A stretch of 64,000 nt of DNA from Anabaena sp. FACHB-1237 (GCF_014696225.1 NZ_JACJPV010000005.1:121533-185532), one strand, 5' to 3'. Shown: positions 27,927 through 37,521, counted from the first letter of the stretch. Made by a program: numbers and translations. The notes: generated by a model from the sequence alone, not told the origin.

Positions 27927-27959
27927 AGATCCCTAACTTCTTAGAGAAGTCCGGGATCT
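27927..27959. repeat. REP-like palindrome copy 5
   Basis: AGATCCCTAACTTCT / AGAAGTCCGGGATCT, eight bases after the hybrid kinase stop and between convergent genes. A hairpin here could terminate transcription from both sides. Confidence 0.78.
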
Positions 27960-28048
27960 TATTGCTAAAATTGCTATATCTATGGAATATAGCTTAAAAA
28001 TAGCTTAAAAATTAGTAAATTTTTATGATTTTTGGCTATGGAAAAACG

Positions 28049-29083
28049 CTAATTTCTCAACCATTTTACTAACTGTTCTAATTTTGTCCAAGCATTACCA
28101 CTAGCTAAAATTTCCTTAGCTAAATTTACCCCCTGTTCATGATTTAACCAAGGTACTACTCCAGCTACTTGCAACGCTAAAGATGCATTAATTGCAACTA
28201 CATCTAGCTGTGCTTGAGTACCTTGACCTTGTAATACTTTTTTAAGTATTTCTGCGTTTTCTTGGGAATTTCCACCCTTTAAAGCAGTAATTGGTGCTGC
28301 TTTAACTCCTACCTCTTGAGGATTAACAGTAGTTAACTTAACCTTACCATCAGATAATACAGCTAAATCAGTAATATCACTTAAACCAACTTCATCTAAT
28401 TTTTCCCTACCATGCAAAACAATAGCTTTCTCTGTTCCCAAGTTATTTAAAGCCTGTGCCATAATTTCTATCAGCTTAGGATCAAACACGCCTATAACCT
28501 GACCAGAAGGTTTCATCGGATTTACTAAAGGTCCAAGTAAATTAAAAACAGTCCTGACCTTTAAATTTCTTCTTAAAGGTGCCACAGCTTTAAGCGCAGG
28601 ATGCCAACCTGGAGCGAATAAAAACGTAATTCCTACCTCCTTAACTGCTGCTTGTACTTTTTCAGGAGTAGCAGCTAAATTAACTCCTAACGCTTCTAAA
28701 ACATCTGCACTTCCAGTTAAACTTGATGCTGAACGACTACCATGTTTGGCAACGGATATACCAGCCGCAGCAACCACAAAAGCCACCGCAGTGGATATAT
28801 TAAAGGTTGATGCACCATCTCCACCAGTACCACAGGTATCCACTAAAGGATATATAGTATGAGATTGTACTTCTTGAGATAAAGATTTTAATACTTCAGC
28901 CATTCCCGTTAACTCTTCAGCAGAAATACCTTTGAAGTTTAAGGCCATTAATATAGCACCAGATAATTCTGGAGGAACGGTTTCATTTATCCAGCCGTGC
29001 ATTAATTCTGCTGCTTGAGTGCGAGATAATGATTGATGTTCTAATAATTGTTTAAGGAGGTTAGACCAAGTGGTAGAATCCAT
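28049..29083 (-). CDS. trpD: Anthranilate phosphoribosyltransferase
   Basis: 344 residues. Signature phosphoribosyl-pyrophosphate loop [23 protein letters not shown] (~81-103), [22 protein letters not shown], and [26 protein letters not shown]. An N-terminal helical bundle ([24 protein letters not shown]) is present. It transfers phosphoribose to anthranilate in tryptophan synthesis. No other trp gene is nearby, normal for cyanobacteria. It converges with the hybrid kinase gene; a palindrome lies between. Length is typical. Confidence 0.97.
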   Translation of the reverse strand: MDSTTWSNLLKQLLEHQSLSRTQAAELMHGWINETVPPELSGAILMALNFKGISAEELTGMAEVLKSLSQEVQSHTIYPLVDTCGTGGDGASTFNISTAVAFVVAAAGISVAKHGSRSASSLTGSADVLEALGVNLAATPEKVQAAVKEVGITFLFAPGWHPALKAVAPLRRNLKVRTVFNLLGPLVNPMKPSGQVIGVFDPKLIEIMAQALNNLGTEKAIVLHGREKLDEVGLSDITDLAVLSDGKVKLTTVNPQEVGVKAAPITALKGGNSQENAEILKKVLQGQGTQAQLDVVAINASLALQVAGVVPWLNHEQGVNLAKEILASGNAWTKLEQLVKWLRN

Positions 29084-29381
29084 TGTGATTATTTGTGATT
29101 ATTATTGATGACACTGGTTTTTATATTACCAGAAAATGCCTATGTTCAATTTCTATTTTTCATATTAGAACTTGATAATTTTAATTGAGGTTATTTGAGA
29201 TCATCACATATCATAATTACTAATAAATAATTCATCTCCTTTTGTGCCTTGTTTCTGTTTATAGTTATTCATGCCATTTACTACAACAAATGATCAAATA
29301 ATGTGATAATTTATATGATAATATAAATTATAATTTAGAAAAATTCACGTAAAAATAGCAAAAAACTCGCAACTTAAGATT

Positions 29382-30107
29382 ATGAACCGTTCACAACCTT
29401 ATCAACCCTTGATTTTAAGAATCTTTCATGGTATTAGTGCCATTTTAGTAATTGGTGCAATTATCAGTGGATTTTTAGTATATAACACTTTTGATGGTAG
29501 ATTTGGCAAATTACCAATTCCTAAAATTAATCCTATTCAGGACATTCATGGAACTATTGCCGTATTTTTCTTAATTTTTCTACCATTTTTCGCTATTTAT
29601 AGTTTTCATGCTGGTAAACACCGCCTAGTACAAGATAACTTTTTAGAAAATTTGACGCGATTTAATACTCCTATTTGGTGGGTAAATTTACAACGTTTAG
29701 TTAATACTAAAATGTTAATTTTTGCGGTGTTAGCAGTGATTTCTGGGCGGATGATGCAGGAGGAATGGCTACCTTTAGGAGAATTTAATCATATTTGGTA
29801 TTCCCTACATTTGATAGCTTGGTTAATTATGATTTTAGGGTTAGCTACTCACTTGTTAATGTCAGCTAAAGTCGGTGGTGCACCATTATTATTATCCATG
29901 TTATCATGGCAATTTCGTCAGGTAGATAGTCCTGTAAATTGGTATAATCGTTTCATGTCTTGGTTGATAAATTTTACTAATAATATTAGCACCGAATTTA
30001 ATCAGTTTATGGCAGGTAATTTATTACTGAAAATTTTTGAGGTGATAGTATTGGGGGGAATTTTAATAGCGTTTATTTTACCTTTATTTTTTGCTAGTGG
30101 TGAATAA
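29382..30107 (+). CDS. Cytochrome b561/b6-like membrane protein
   Basis: 241 residues with four to five hydrophobic spans (near 17-37, 55-80, 110-125, 140-165, 210-235). Histidines placed in membrane segments, RIFHGISAILVIG, DIHGTIAVFF, SLHLIAWLIMILGLATHLL and YSFHAGKH, are suited to bind two b-type hemes, as in cytochrome b561 or Ni/Fe-hydrogenase b subunits. Probably a quinone-linked electron carrier. No partner gene is next to it. The stop codon TAA (30105-30107) is also the first three bases of MITE B copy 2, so the native C-terminus may have been cut or replaced by the insertion. Confidence 0.83.
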   Translation: MNRSQPYQPLILRIFHGISAILVIGAIISGFLVYNTFDGRFGKLPIPKINPIQDIHGTIAVFFLIFLPFFAIYSFHAGKHRLVQDNFLENLTRFNTPIWWVNLQRLVNTKMLIFAVLAVISGRMMQEEWLPLGEFNHIWYSLHLIAWLIMILGLATHLLMSAKVGGAPLLLSMLSWQFRQVDSPVNWYNRFMSWLINFTNNISTEFNQFMAGNLLLKIFEVIVLGGILIAFILPLFFASGE

Positions 30108-30168
30108 GCTGTTGTGCTTTTAATTTGGATAATAGATGCAAGCAAGATGCTTCCACTACAGTAATTTA
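30105..30168. mobile_element. MITE family B copy 2, truncated
   Basis: TAAGCTGTTGTGCTTTTAA followed by GATGCAAGCAAGATGC and ACTACAGTAATTT, matching about 64 bases of the family in reverse orientation; the other end is missing and a REP-like palindrome follows. Its first TAA is the stop codon of the cytochrome gene. Confidence 0.8.
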
Positions 30169-30175
30169 GATTCAT

Positions 30176-30208
30176 AGATACCCGACTTCTTTAAAAAGTC
30201 GGGTATCT
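30176..30208. repeat. REP-like palindrome copy 6
   Basis: AGATACCCGACTTCTTT / AAAAAGTCGGGTATCT, nearly perfect; matches copy 1 more closely than the others (ACCCGACTTCTTTAAAAAGT). Confidence 0.78.
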
Positions 30209-30414
30209 TAGTATCAAGATTTGTAAAAAATCCGAGACTTTTCATAGATTTAGGTAGAAGAAGAACTGAAAAATTTAAAAAAAAATTTAAAAAAAAATTT
30301 AAAATCACAAAATGACTATTGGCAGGTTTTTGGTAATAAGATTCCTCTACACCACGCTGATATAATTAACAGATATCTTCTTTTTATCCCATCTGAAACT
30401 CGTGTATATGTTGG

Positions 30415-30518
30415 TAAGCTAATGTGCAGCACTCACTGTATAATTAAAAAACCTGAAGTTACAGTAGCACAAGCATCTTGCTTGTATTAATTATTCAAGT
30501 TAAAGGCACAACAGCTTA
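30415..30518. mobile_element. MITE family B copy 3
   Basis: 104 bases, TAAGCTAATGTGCAGCACTC to GGCACAACAGCTTA. It appears identical or nearly identical to copy 1 at 23731-23834 over its full length, which implies recent movement or gene conversion. Confidence 0.87.
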
Positions 30519-30565
30519 AAATAAGTAATTATGATACTATGATCTATGGCATAGCTAAGGAATGT

Positions 30566-30672
30566 CAAAGCAGATTTGAGGTAAATGAGGTACACTATCT
30601 ACAGGCAAGATGCCTGTGTTACAAGGGTTTGATCATTAACATCTGTATTTGATAATAACGAAAACTGCTATA
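30566..30672. mobile_element. MITE family C copy 2 (reverse orientation, diverged)
   Basis: Core GAGGTACACTATCTACAGGC AAGATGCCTGTGTTACAAGGG and ATCATTAACATCTGTA are the reverse complement of the copies at 34229 and 44123. The ends (AGCAG... and ...CTGCTA) are eroded. Confidence 0.7.
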
Positions 30673-30711
30673 TTTACAAGATTGACATTAAAAATTTGTG
30701 ACGAAGAAAAT

Positions 30712-30743
30712 TGTAGAGATATTATTTTGAATATCTCTACAAG
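30712..30743 (-). terminator. Hairpin terminator after the DUF5131 gene
   Basis: Exact 13-base stem TTGTAGAGATATT / AATATCTCTACAA with a six-base loop, starting five bases after the DUF5131 stop when read leftward, followed on that strand by TTTTCTTC. Confidence 0.7.
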
Positions 30744-30748
30744 AATTG

Positions 30749-31495
30749 TCAAACAAGTAATGGGGATAAATTCTTTTTATAATCTAGTAATTTAGGAAAT
30801 TCATCCCAAGTTTTTCCATCCAATTCTCTACCAAATTTTTTCTTTTGTACTCCTCCCCACTGTTTAAAGAAAAACGGAACATTAGCTTGGATACATTGAT
30901 CTCTAATATCTCTGACCCATTCAATTTTTAAAGGACGAGCACCTATACCTGATTCTCCACCAACTATAATCCAATGAAGATTATCCAAAGAAAGTTTTAA
31001 AGAACTTAACAATGGTTCACAGGATAAAAATCTAATTTTTGCAGGAATTTCTTTTAAAATCTCACTGCGATGTGTCCATACTTGAGATTCTACACTAACT
31101 CCAGCCCAAACATTAGGTGGCCATTCTTTTAAAATTTTAGATATTTCTAACATCCTTTTTGGACGTTTAGTTAATAGTTGAAATTGATGCCAATGTGCTT
31201 CTTTCATGACATTAAATACGTTGATAATAAATTCTTCAGGAATTTCATCAAGGAATAAATCACTCATAGAATTAACGAAAATTACACGCGGTTTTTTCCA
31301 TGAAAGAGGCATTTTTATTCTGTCAGGCCAAATTTTTACATCAAAACCTTGTTCATAAGGATGACCAGGAATACCACGCCATCTTTCTGCAAAACGCTCT
31401 GCATAACAGTTCTGGCAACCAGGACTAATTTTATGACAACCAGTGGTAGGATTCCATGTGCTTTGAGTCCATTCAATTGTTGAAGATACTGACAT
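30749..31495 (-). CDS. DUF5131 (phage Gp37/Gp68-like) protein, TcmP partner
   Basis: 248 residues. The N-terminus IEWTQSTWNPTTGCHKISPG CQNCYAERFA holds the three-cysteine motif (C-x7-C-x2-C) of the Gp37/Gp68 or DUF5131 family, whose fold is related to radical-SAM enzymes. Further conserved blocks: RVIFVNSMSDLF, FQLLTKRPKRM, WAGVSVESQ, RFLSCEPLL, IVGGESG and VPFFFKQWGG. Family genes regularly sit beside tcmP, as here (40 bases away), and occur on phages and mobile islands. Activity is not established. The gene looks intact although its partner carries a nonsense codon. Confidence 0.9.
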   Translation of the reverse strand: MSVSSTIEWTQSTWNPTTGCHKISPGCQNCYAERFAERWRGIPGHPYEQGFDVKIWPDRIKMPLSWKKPRVIFVNSMSDLFLDEIPEEFIINVFNVMKEAHWHQFQLLTKRPKRMLEISKILKEWPPNVWAGVSVESQVWTHRSEILKEIPAKIRFLSCEPLLSSLKLSLDNLHWIIVGGESGIGARPLKIEWVRDIRDQCIQANVPFFFKQWGGVQKKKFGRELDGKTWDEFPKLLDYKKNLSPLLV

Positions 31496-31534
31496 ATAAT
31501 TTTACTCAAGAAATGTATATTTATTGTATTAGTA

Positions 31535-32806
31535 TTATTTTACTACTCTGATGTCACTTTTCAAGGTTAGTTGATATTTTTTACCTAAGTTCCTAGCTTC
31601 TATGATATTTTCTGCGTACAAATCTAAGAATATTTCTCGATATTTAGCTCTGTTTAAGTAACCAAGGTTGCTAATTTCTAAAATAATCAAAGTTATAGCA
31701 TCTTTTAACATTATCCAGTCTTGATTTCTGGTGCATAAAATGTCAATTATTTGAGGTTTTATTGTGGAAATACGCTCATTATTTTGACGATCAAACTCAT
31801 GTTCCATAAACTGATGATATTTACCAGTGATGTCATCTTTATAAAAGAGTAATTCATTTTCCTGATACACAAAGTCATTTAATAATACACCAAAAGCATC
31901 TTCAGGATAATTACTACCAACTACAATATGATACTGTGGACGAGGATCATTATACTCTTCTTTAATTTCAAAACTAGCTACTCCTCGAAAACGACTTTCT
32001 TTATTAAGTCTATCTTTAAAATATTCCAATGCCCATCTTTCAAATTTCTGTTCTTCGTTTTGATATTCTAGCCATTTTTGTTTCCAATCTAAATCAGAAT
32101 TATGACCCAATAGTTTAGTTAAATTTTCTATAAATGTTTCCGCAGTTTTTTGCTCTTTATCACTTTTATAACTTGTTTTATAGAAACCAGCATAACGAGC
32201 TACTGATGAATTATGAAATAGTAAGAATAATTCACCTTTATGTTTACTAACATAATCAGATATATAACATATTTCATCAAAAGTTACTCCTTTAACTCCA
32301 AAAGTGTCAAGAAAAAATAATGTAGGATAATTTTCTAATTCATTTATTAATTGAGGTAACACTTTATCAAAGTTTCCAGGTTTATAAATTTTGTAAAATA
32401 CTTCTTGAGCAATTAAACTACAATGATTTTAGAGTTCTTGATTGCGTTTCTTATCTTTTTCTGCAAAAAAGCACCTCAAATTAGCACGCTGTTCATCTAG
32501 AAATATTTTCGCTAGTTTGAGAGATATTAAAGGTGAACCATCAGTATCTGAAAAAATATTTTTATCTTTATACTTTAGCCAAAACTTAGACTCACCTACA
32601 AAATTCTCAATACCAATTCCTTCATCATATTTACCTTTTCCTGCAAAACCATCAACATAGTTAAGATATGTATTGCTACCACCCAATTTATAGCAGAAAC
32701 TTTGTATATATCTCAGCATGATCCTATGTTTGGTTGCTGTCCATGTTCTTTTACGATTAAAATACTCTGGTTCTTCACCAAACATAGATAGTTGTGTTCC
32801 TAACAT
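31535..32806 (-). pseudogene. tcmP: Three-Cys-motif partner protein TcmP, interrupted by one in-frame TAA
   Basis: The minus-strand frame from ATG 32804-32806 reads 125 residues (TWTATKHRIMLRYIQSFCYK, YVDGFAGKGKYDEG, FFAEKDKKRNQEL), then TAA at 32429-32431. It continues in the same frame NHCSLIAQEVFYKIYKPGNF DKVLPQLINE and on through FFLDTFGVKGVTFDEI to a stop at 31535. The total would be 423 codons with normal TcmP content on both sides, so a single substitution (for example CAA, GAA or AAA to TAA) is the only visible damage. Without readthrough only the N-terminal fragment, or a C-terminal fragment from GTG at ~32360, could be made. Partner of the DUF5131 gene downstream. Confidence 0.88.
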
Positions 32807-32956
32807 TGTTAAACCTCAAAAAATCAATGAAATATTTAACGAATATATTATAGTTTAGCAAATCTAACTATACTTTGTCAAAAATGTTACTATTTGTTAA
32901 ATATTTAATTTTTGTGATTTAATTTTTGTCAAATTCTCAAAACAACTATCACAAAA

Positions 32957-34099
32957 TTACCTTAAAGTTCTAAATATCACTCTTCCTGGAAATTCCTCTT
33001 GATTAATTTTGGCATATACTCGTAAACAAGTTAACACTTCTCCAGGATTCCCACCAGAATCTAATTGTAAATCATCTTTGGAAAATTCACACACATCTGC
33101 ATACAATCCTGATAATTGTTTCAGTTTAACATCATGGCCAGCTTTAACAGCTTGATCTGCTATTCTTTTGAGAATACGACGTGATTCTTTTTGTAATTTT
33201 CCCCACCAAGAATAACGTTCTGCAGGCGGAATAAATACTAAAGAATTTATCGCTTCATCTATATCTATCCAGGCGTTTAAATTTAATAAAATATCGCCAC
33301 TTTCGGCTGATTTTTGAGTACGATAAAAGCGATCGCTGAATGTATCTATATACTGTTGTTTTTGTTCTAAGTTAGAATTTAACGAGATAATATCAAAAGT
33401 AAATACACTTTTTAAAGCGTGATTTAAGTCTGGTTCTATTTCCATAAATTTAATATATAATAATAGAAATCCTGCTATTAATTCCAACTCATCTGCTAAA
33501 TATTTCTCTGAACTACTTTGTGAATAGTTCTTAGTAATTCCTGAATTTAATAATGCTTTATGTGATAAACATAATCCTTTAACTTTAATTGTACCATTTA
33601 ATCCAGGATAAATAATTTCATCTCTAACAAATGGTAATTCTTTTAAGTTATGATCATCAGCATTCGCACCTACTTCTGCCGCATATTTCACGGCCTTTTC
33701 TTGCCAATATGTGGCTATATCTTCAGGAAATCTCAATAATTTTCTGTGAATTTCATTCCAAATATCAGGATCATTGTCACTTTCTATTTGAGAAGTTCCC
33801 AAATACACCTTTAATTTAGGATCATCATTAAATTCTTTTTTTAAATTAATTAATAAATTAGTAGATTTTAATTCTTCTTGTGTAGGAAATGATTCTAATA
33901 TTTCTGATATTGGTTCTATTTTGATTTCTAATATTTGCTGAATTTCTGCTATCAACTCTTGACAAATTTCAGTTCCAGGATCAAGTGGATATGCTTCATT
34001 AGCTTTATTTAAAGTAGTTAATAAACCATGTAAATTAAAGCGTAATATTTCAGCTAACTGTGATTTTTCTACTTTAAGAAGTTGATGTAAGTGTTGCAT
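32957..34099 (-). CDS. Helical protein of the GTPase/Hsp70-like gene set (possible SrfA counterpart), unknown function
   Basis: 380 residues from ATG 34099 (MQHLHQLLKVEKSQLAEIL). The frame stays open upstream into MITE B copy 4, but that part (LALIIQIKSTRAYIYFSNCK) is element-derived and I exclude it. The protein looks alpha-helical with acidic/leucine-rich segments (ELIAEIQQILEIKIEPISEI, ELELIAGFLLLYIKFMEIEP) and a C-terminal patch VLTCLRVYAKINQEEFPGRV. No domain recognised. It follows the Hsp70-like gene in the same direction but is separated by 335 bases of inserted MITEs. A third gene of similar size (srfA) accompanies srfB and srfC in enterobacteria; equating them is inference. Confidence 0.7.
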   Translation of the reverse strand: MQHLHQLLKVEKSQLAEILRFNLHGLLTTLNKANEAYPLDPGTEICQELIAEIQQILEIKIEPISEILESFPTQEELKSTNLLINLKKEFNDDPKLKVYLGTSQIESDNDPDIWNEIHRKLLRFPEDIATYWQEKAVKYAAEVGANADDHNLKELPFVRDEIIYPGLNGTIKVKGLCLSHKALLNSGITKNYSQSSSEKYLADELELIAGFLLLYIKFMEIEPDLNHALKSVFTFDIISLNSNLEQKQQYIDTFSDRFYRTQKSAESGDILLNLNAWIDIDEAINSLVFIPPAERYSWWGKLQKESRRILKRIADQAVKAGHDVKLKQLSGLYADVCEFSKDDLQLDSGGNPGEVLTCLRVYAKINQEEFPGRVIFRTLR

Positions 34100-34124
34100 A
34101 TTTTTGCAGTTGGAAAAATATATA

Positions 34125-34224
34125 TAAGCTCTTGTACTTTTAATTTGGATAATTAATGCAAGCAAGATGCTTGCGCTACTGTAATTTCAGGTTTTTTGGT
34201 TATAGAGTGCTACACATCAGCTTA
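34125..34224. mobile_element. MITE family B copy 4 (reverse orientation)
   Basis: About 100 bases from TAAGCTCTTGTACTTTTAA to GCTACACATCAGCTTA with the GATGCAAGCAAGATGC-type centre; some divergence at the left end. Sits only 26 bases before the start of the 380-residue gene. Confidence 0.83.
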
Positions 34225-34228
34225 GTAT

Positions 34229-34336
34229 TACAGCAGTTCCCGTTATTATGAGGTACAGATGTTAATGATAAAACCCCTGTAACACAGGCATTTTGCTGTG
34301 TTCATAGTGTACCTCATGTAGATGGGATGTGCTGTA
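34229..34336. mobile_element. MITE family C copy 1 (TACAGCA ends)
   Basis: 108 bases, from TACAGCAGTTCCCGTTATTA to GGATGTGCTGTA. Terminal repeat TACAGCA / TGCTGTA plus subterminal GAGGTAC / GTACCTC. It follows MITE B copy 4 after four bases, and a further palindrome (34341-34403, GGTGCATCAG / CTGACGCACC) follows it. Confidence 0.83.
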
Positions 34337-34340
34337 AGTA

Positions 34341-34403
34341 AGGTGCATCAGAAATTTAAAACTAGAATTTTTTGTTAAAATTGTCTAATCTGACGCACCC
34401 TAC
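34341..34403. repeat. Inverted repeat of the GGTGCGTCA...TGACGCACC type
   Basis: GGTGCATCAGAAAT / CTGACGCACCCTAC arms around an A/T-rich centre. The same arms occur at 62611-62668 and inside family D copies at 40166 and 55823. Confidence 0.65.
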
Positions 34404-34434
34404 AGGCTGACTGCTGATAACTGACAGCTAATAA

Positions 34435-37425
34435 TTAATGAATACCACAAAATGGATCACGTTCTTTATCCACTTCATTGGGTTGTAATGCCAATTCTGT
34501 GCGATAAACACATCCTTCTTGCTTTAAAGATTCTACATGATTAGAAGTCCAATAAGGAACTTCACCAGCGTGCATTCTTAACACCCCTTTATGATCAAGA
34601 GTAACATGATATTGACAAGGATAATCAGTAGCAATATCTGGTTTAGTTAGTGAACCAATTCTGATCCATTTTTTGCTATTTGTTTGACTATCAGTTTGAT
34701 AAATATAGAATGTATGCTGCCCATTTTGGGGGAAAGGAGGTAAGGGTTTACTAATTAAACCAGTACCCGGTTGTTTAACACCATCTTGTAAATAATGGAA
34801 GGTTTTCAAGGCTTTTTCATTATCAGCATCAACCGCAAATACTAAATGATATGCTTGAGGATGATCTACCGTTGCTGACTCTAAAACATTAATGGCAATA
34901 TCACCATCATGTAAGTTATGATCTTGTTTTTCTACAGCAATATTCCAATTTAATTTACCATCACTAAATATAGCTTTATCGCTAGATTTTGCCAGGCATA
35001 AATTCAAGTCAATACCACTGACATCTATTAAATAATGGGGATTTCCATTACATAATAAAACGCTAAATTGTAAAGTTTGATCTATTTCAAATTGGATTTT
35101 AATTTTTCTGAGAAATTCTCCTTCTTCCATGCCTAATTTATCCATGAGGATTTTACCATCAAAACTACCCCATAATCTAAAAGTTCCTGGTTCATAATCT
35201 TGACGATGGATAATATTAGTTAATTGTATGCCTTGCCAATAGGTGCGTACTTTTGCCACTGTATCCCAGGGAGAAATTTGATAAAGTTCCTGTCCAGCGC
35301 TAAATATTAATAATGTATCATTACTTTGAGTTTTGCGTTTAAAGTTGCAAGGAAGATAATAGAACAGGTTTTTAACATCAATTTCTAGTTGGTTTGCACC
35401 TTTAGTTAATAAAGTTTTTGACTCTTCAGGATCAAATCTAAAACGACGCAATTTTTCCGCATAGCAAGCACCAGCAGAAGTGGCTAATTTAGTAAATTCT
35501 AACACAAACGTAATGCGTTCTGGATTCCAAACAAAATAAGGTGATTCACTAAATTCTTCATAAATTTGTTGTTGCACTAAATTGAGATTACAAGTTTTAC
35601 CAGAAAGTATTAACCAATCAACTTTTTGATTTTTTTCAGATTTCAACCTACTTTCCATTAAACCTTTAGCAATACCAATTGCCTCTTTAATTGGTGAAAT
35701 TGCTGCTTTTTCAAATTGTTGACTATCAATAGAAACAGAAATTGATTCCCCGCTTCTAACTTGGAATTTTACCGCACTTTGTAATAGTAATTCTCCAATT
35801 TGTTGTTCATTTAATGTGAAAGTTAATAAACTATTATTGCTAGTATTGCTAAAATGTTTCTGTCCTAATTTTAGTTTCGCAGCTTCCGCATGATCCCACA
35901 AAGTGTAAAAAGTTTGTAATCTTTGGGGCGCTTGTTGCCAGCGAGTTGGTAATACTTTTTCTGCCGTATCTAAGGCATCTTTAAAAGCTACATCACCTTC
36001 AGGATTTTCTTTATCTATACATTTTAATAAACTACCACTTTTGAATTTACTGTCTTCTAAAAAGCGTTCATTTAATTCCGAACTAATTAAGTCTTCTAAT
36101 TTATCACATTCGATGTCACCATTGGTAACAGCAGTCAATAAATAATCAGCGATCGCAATTTTTAATAACCGGAAAATTCTTAATGTAATTAATTCACCTC
36201 CTAATTGTAAATGTCCTGAAGATCCTAATAATTTTGGTGTGAGTTTATAGTATCTTCCTCCTAAACCGCGATCTTCATTTTCCCCAAAAATAGGAGTTTT
36301 ATCTTCTAAAGTTAGTTCAATTAATGCTAAATCAGTTGTCCCACCACCAATATCTAAAACTAAGACATTTTGTGACCATTTACTACCGATTTGATGACAG
36401 CGAGTTTTAAAAGATTCAATACCAATATTCAAATTACCACCAAATTCCCGCCAGAGGAAAAAGATAGCTACAGATACAGCTTCATCATAGGCAGTTTGTA
36501 CATCATCTATGCCTAATTCCTCCACTAATTGTTTAACTTCCTTACGAACTAAAGGAGGGGCAACAGTAGGATAGGTAACAACTGCGGTTAAAAATTCCCC
36601 TTCAGAAAATCTGCGTCTTGCCCGTTGACGATAATCTTGAGTTAAGTCTATTAATTGTCCCCAAGCTGCTTGAATTAAACGGTTGACTTTAATATTTTCT
36701 TCTTCATTATCAATGATCACTGAAAAATCTCGATCTTGACCAAAATAACGTTTTGGTGAATGATGAAATCTACTCATAATTTCTTGAATAGATATACTTG
36801 TTCCTTGGGCGATCGCTTTTTTTCTATTATCCCTAGCTACCACTCCCATCCGCAATTTTAAAGGTATTAATTGACTAATTTCCATCTCACTAGGAATTTC
36901 TGTGTTGCGTCTATCAATATCTAAAACCACAGGAATTAAATTTTGTGATTCTAAAGTAGGAACTCTGAAAACTTCATGATAGATTTGATAAAGTTTCTTA
37001 CTTACGGATCTTCTAAATCTCTCACTAGTTCCTAAACATAATTCTATTTGGCGAATTGCTTCTAAAAAAACCTCTTTATTATCACTTTCAAAAACCTCAC
37101 TTAATTGATTTAATTCAATTTCTAAATTCTTGCTAATATCAGCCAGAAATTTCTCCCATTCTGCCGCAGTCACATCTGGTAATGCCACATCAGCAGCAGA
37201 ATTTAACCACTCGGCCATGCGTTCTCTTAATCTTAATTCCTGTTCTTTTGGCAATACTTCGGCAATGGGTACTTCTATGGGGTCAAAAAGTGTCACGGTA
37301 GAATTAGAAGTACCAAAATCAACAGCTAACCAACCGGGAAATCTATTCTTATCTTTTTCGTGAAGTTTTTCACTAATTTGTTGACTTAAATTATTGAGAT
37401 ATTGATCGTATTGAGAACTATTCAT
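34435..37425 (-). CDS. Large actin/Hsp70-fold ATPase (SrfB-like)
   Basis: 996 residues. The phosphate-1 loop of the actin/Hsp70 superfamily lies near the N-terminus, WLAVDFGTSNSTVTLFDP (residues ~32-49). Phosphate-2 is VLVLDIGGGTTDLALIEL (mid-protein, just after WSQN), and an adenosine-type motif is DWLILSGKTCNLNLVQQQI. Inserts after phosphate-1 are long and helical, and the C-terminal ~300 residues are beta-rich and unlike DnaK substrate domains. Length and layout agree with virulence factor SrfB (about 990 residues in Salmonella). Gene order with an upstream dynamin-like GTPase and a downstream helical protein supports an SrfABC-like unit. SrfB identity is inferred from architecture; the ATPase fold is clear. 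Confidence 0.85.
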   Translation of the reverse strand: MNSSQYDQYLNNLSQQISEKLHEKDKNRFPGWLAVDFGTSNSTVTLFDPIEVPIAEVLPKEQELRLRERMAEWLNSAADVALPDVTAAEWEKFLADISKNLEIELNQLSEVFESDNKEVFLEAIRQIELCLGTSERFRRSVSKKLYQIYHEVFRVPTLESQNLIPVVLDIDRRNTEIPSEMEISQLIPLKLRMGVVARDNRKKAIAQGTSISIQEIMSRFHHSPKRYFGQDRDFSVIIDNEEENIKVNRLIQAAWGQLIDLTQDYRQRARRRFSEGEFLTAVVTYPTVAPPLVRKEVKQLVEELGIDDVQTAYDEAVSVAIFFLWREFGGNLNIGIESFKTRCHQIGSKWSQNVLVLDIGGGTTDLALIELTLEDKTPIFGENEDRGLGGRYYKLTPKLLGSSGHLQLGGELITLRIFRLLKIAIADYLLTAVTNGDIECDKLEDLISSELNERFLEDSKFKSGSLLKCIDKENPEGDVAFKDALDTAEKVLPTRWQQAPQRLQTFYTLWDHAEAAKLKLGQKHFSNTSNNSLLTFTLNEQQIGELLLQSAVKFQVRSGESISVSIDSQQFEKAAISPIKEAIGIAKGLMESRLKSEKNQKVDWLILSGKTCNLNLVQQQIYEEFSESPYFVWNPERITFVLEFTKLATSAGACYAEKLRRFRFDPEESKTLLTKGANQLEIDVKNLFYYLPCNFKRKTQSNDTLLIFSAGQELYQISPWDTVAKVRTYWQGIQLTNIIHRQDYEPGTFRLWGSFDGKILMDKLGMEEGEFLRKIKIQFEIDQTLQFSVLLCNGNPHYLIDVSGIDLNLCLAKSSDKAIFSDGKLNWNIAVEKQDHNLHDGDIAINVLESATVDHPQAYHLVFAVDADNEKALKTFHYLQDGVKQPGTGLISKPLPPFPQNGQHTFYIYQTDSQTNSKKWIRIGSLTKPDIATDYPCQYHVTLDHKGVLRMHAGEVPYWTSNHVESLKQEGCVYRTELALQPNEVDKERDPFCGIH

Positions 37426-37466
37426 GATGTTTGTTTGCTAATTTTTGCTAATGTTTTTATTCCCCA

Positions 37467-37499
37467 AGATCCCGGACTTCTTTAAGAAGTCCGGGATCT
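37467..37499. repeat. REP-like palindrome copy 7 (best copy)
   Basis: A perfect 33-base palindrome with arms AGATCCCGGACTTCTT / AAGAAGTCCGGGATCT, lying between the GTPase stop and the Hsp70-like start. If it forms a terminator it would uncouple the two genes, otherwise it may stabilise the upstream mRNA. Confidence 0.85.
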
Positions 37500-37521
37500 G
37501 AAATATTGAAATATTACAATA

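Larger units (their letters stand above)
30108..30748. other. Gene-free stretch filled with mobile relics
   Basis: Contains, left to right: truncated MITE B, REP-like palindrome copy 6, a poly-A/TTT tandem (30270-30302, three units of about 12 bases), full MITE B copy 3, MITE C copy 2 and a terminator hairpin. I see no gene. Confidence 0.7.

Noticed and set aside
32429..32431. TAA in tcmP as a recoded or programmed readthrough codon
   Set aside because: No recoding signal is visible and no such case is known to me in this family; a plain nonsense mutation is simpler.
34100..34165. Upstream 22-residue extension of the third srf-set protein
   Set aside because: Encoded by MITE B copy 4; the real start is the ATG at 34099.
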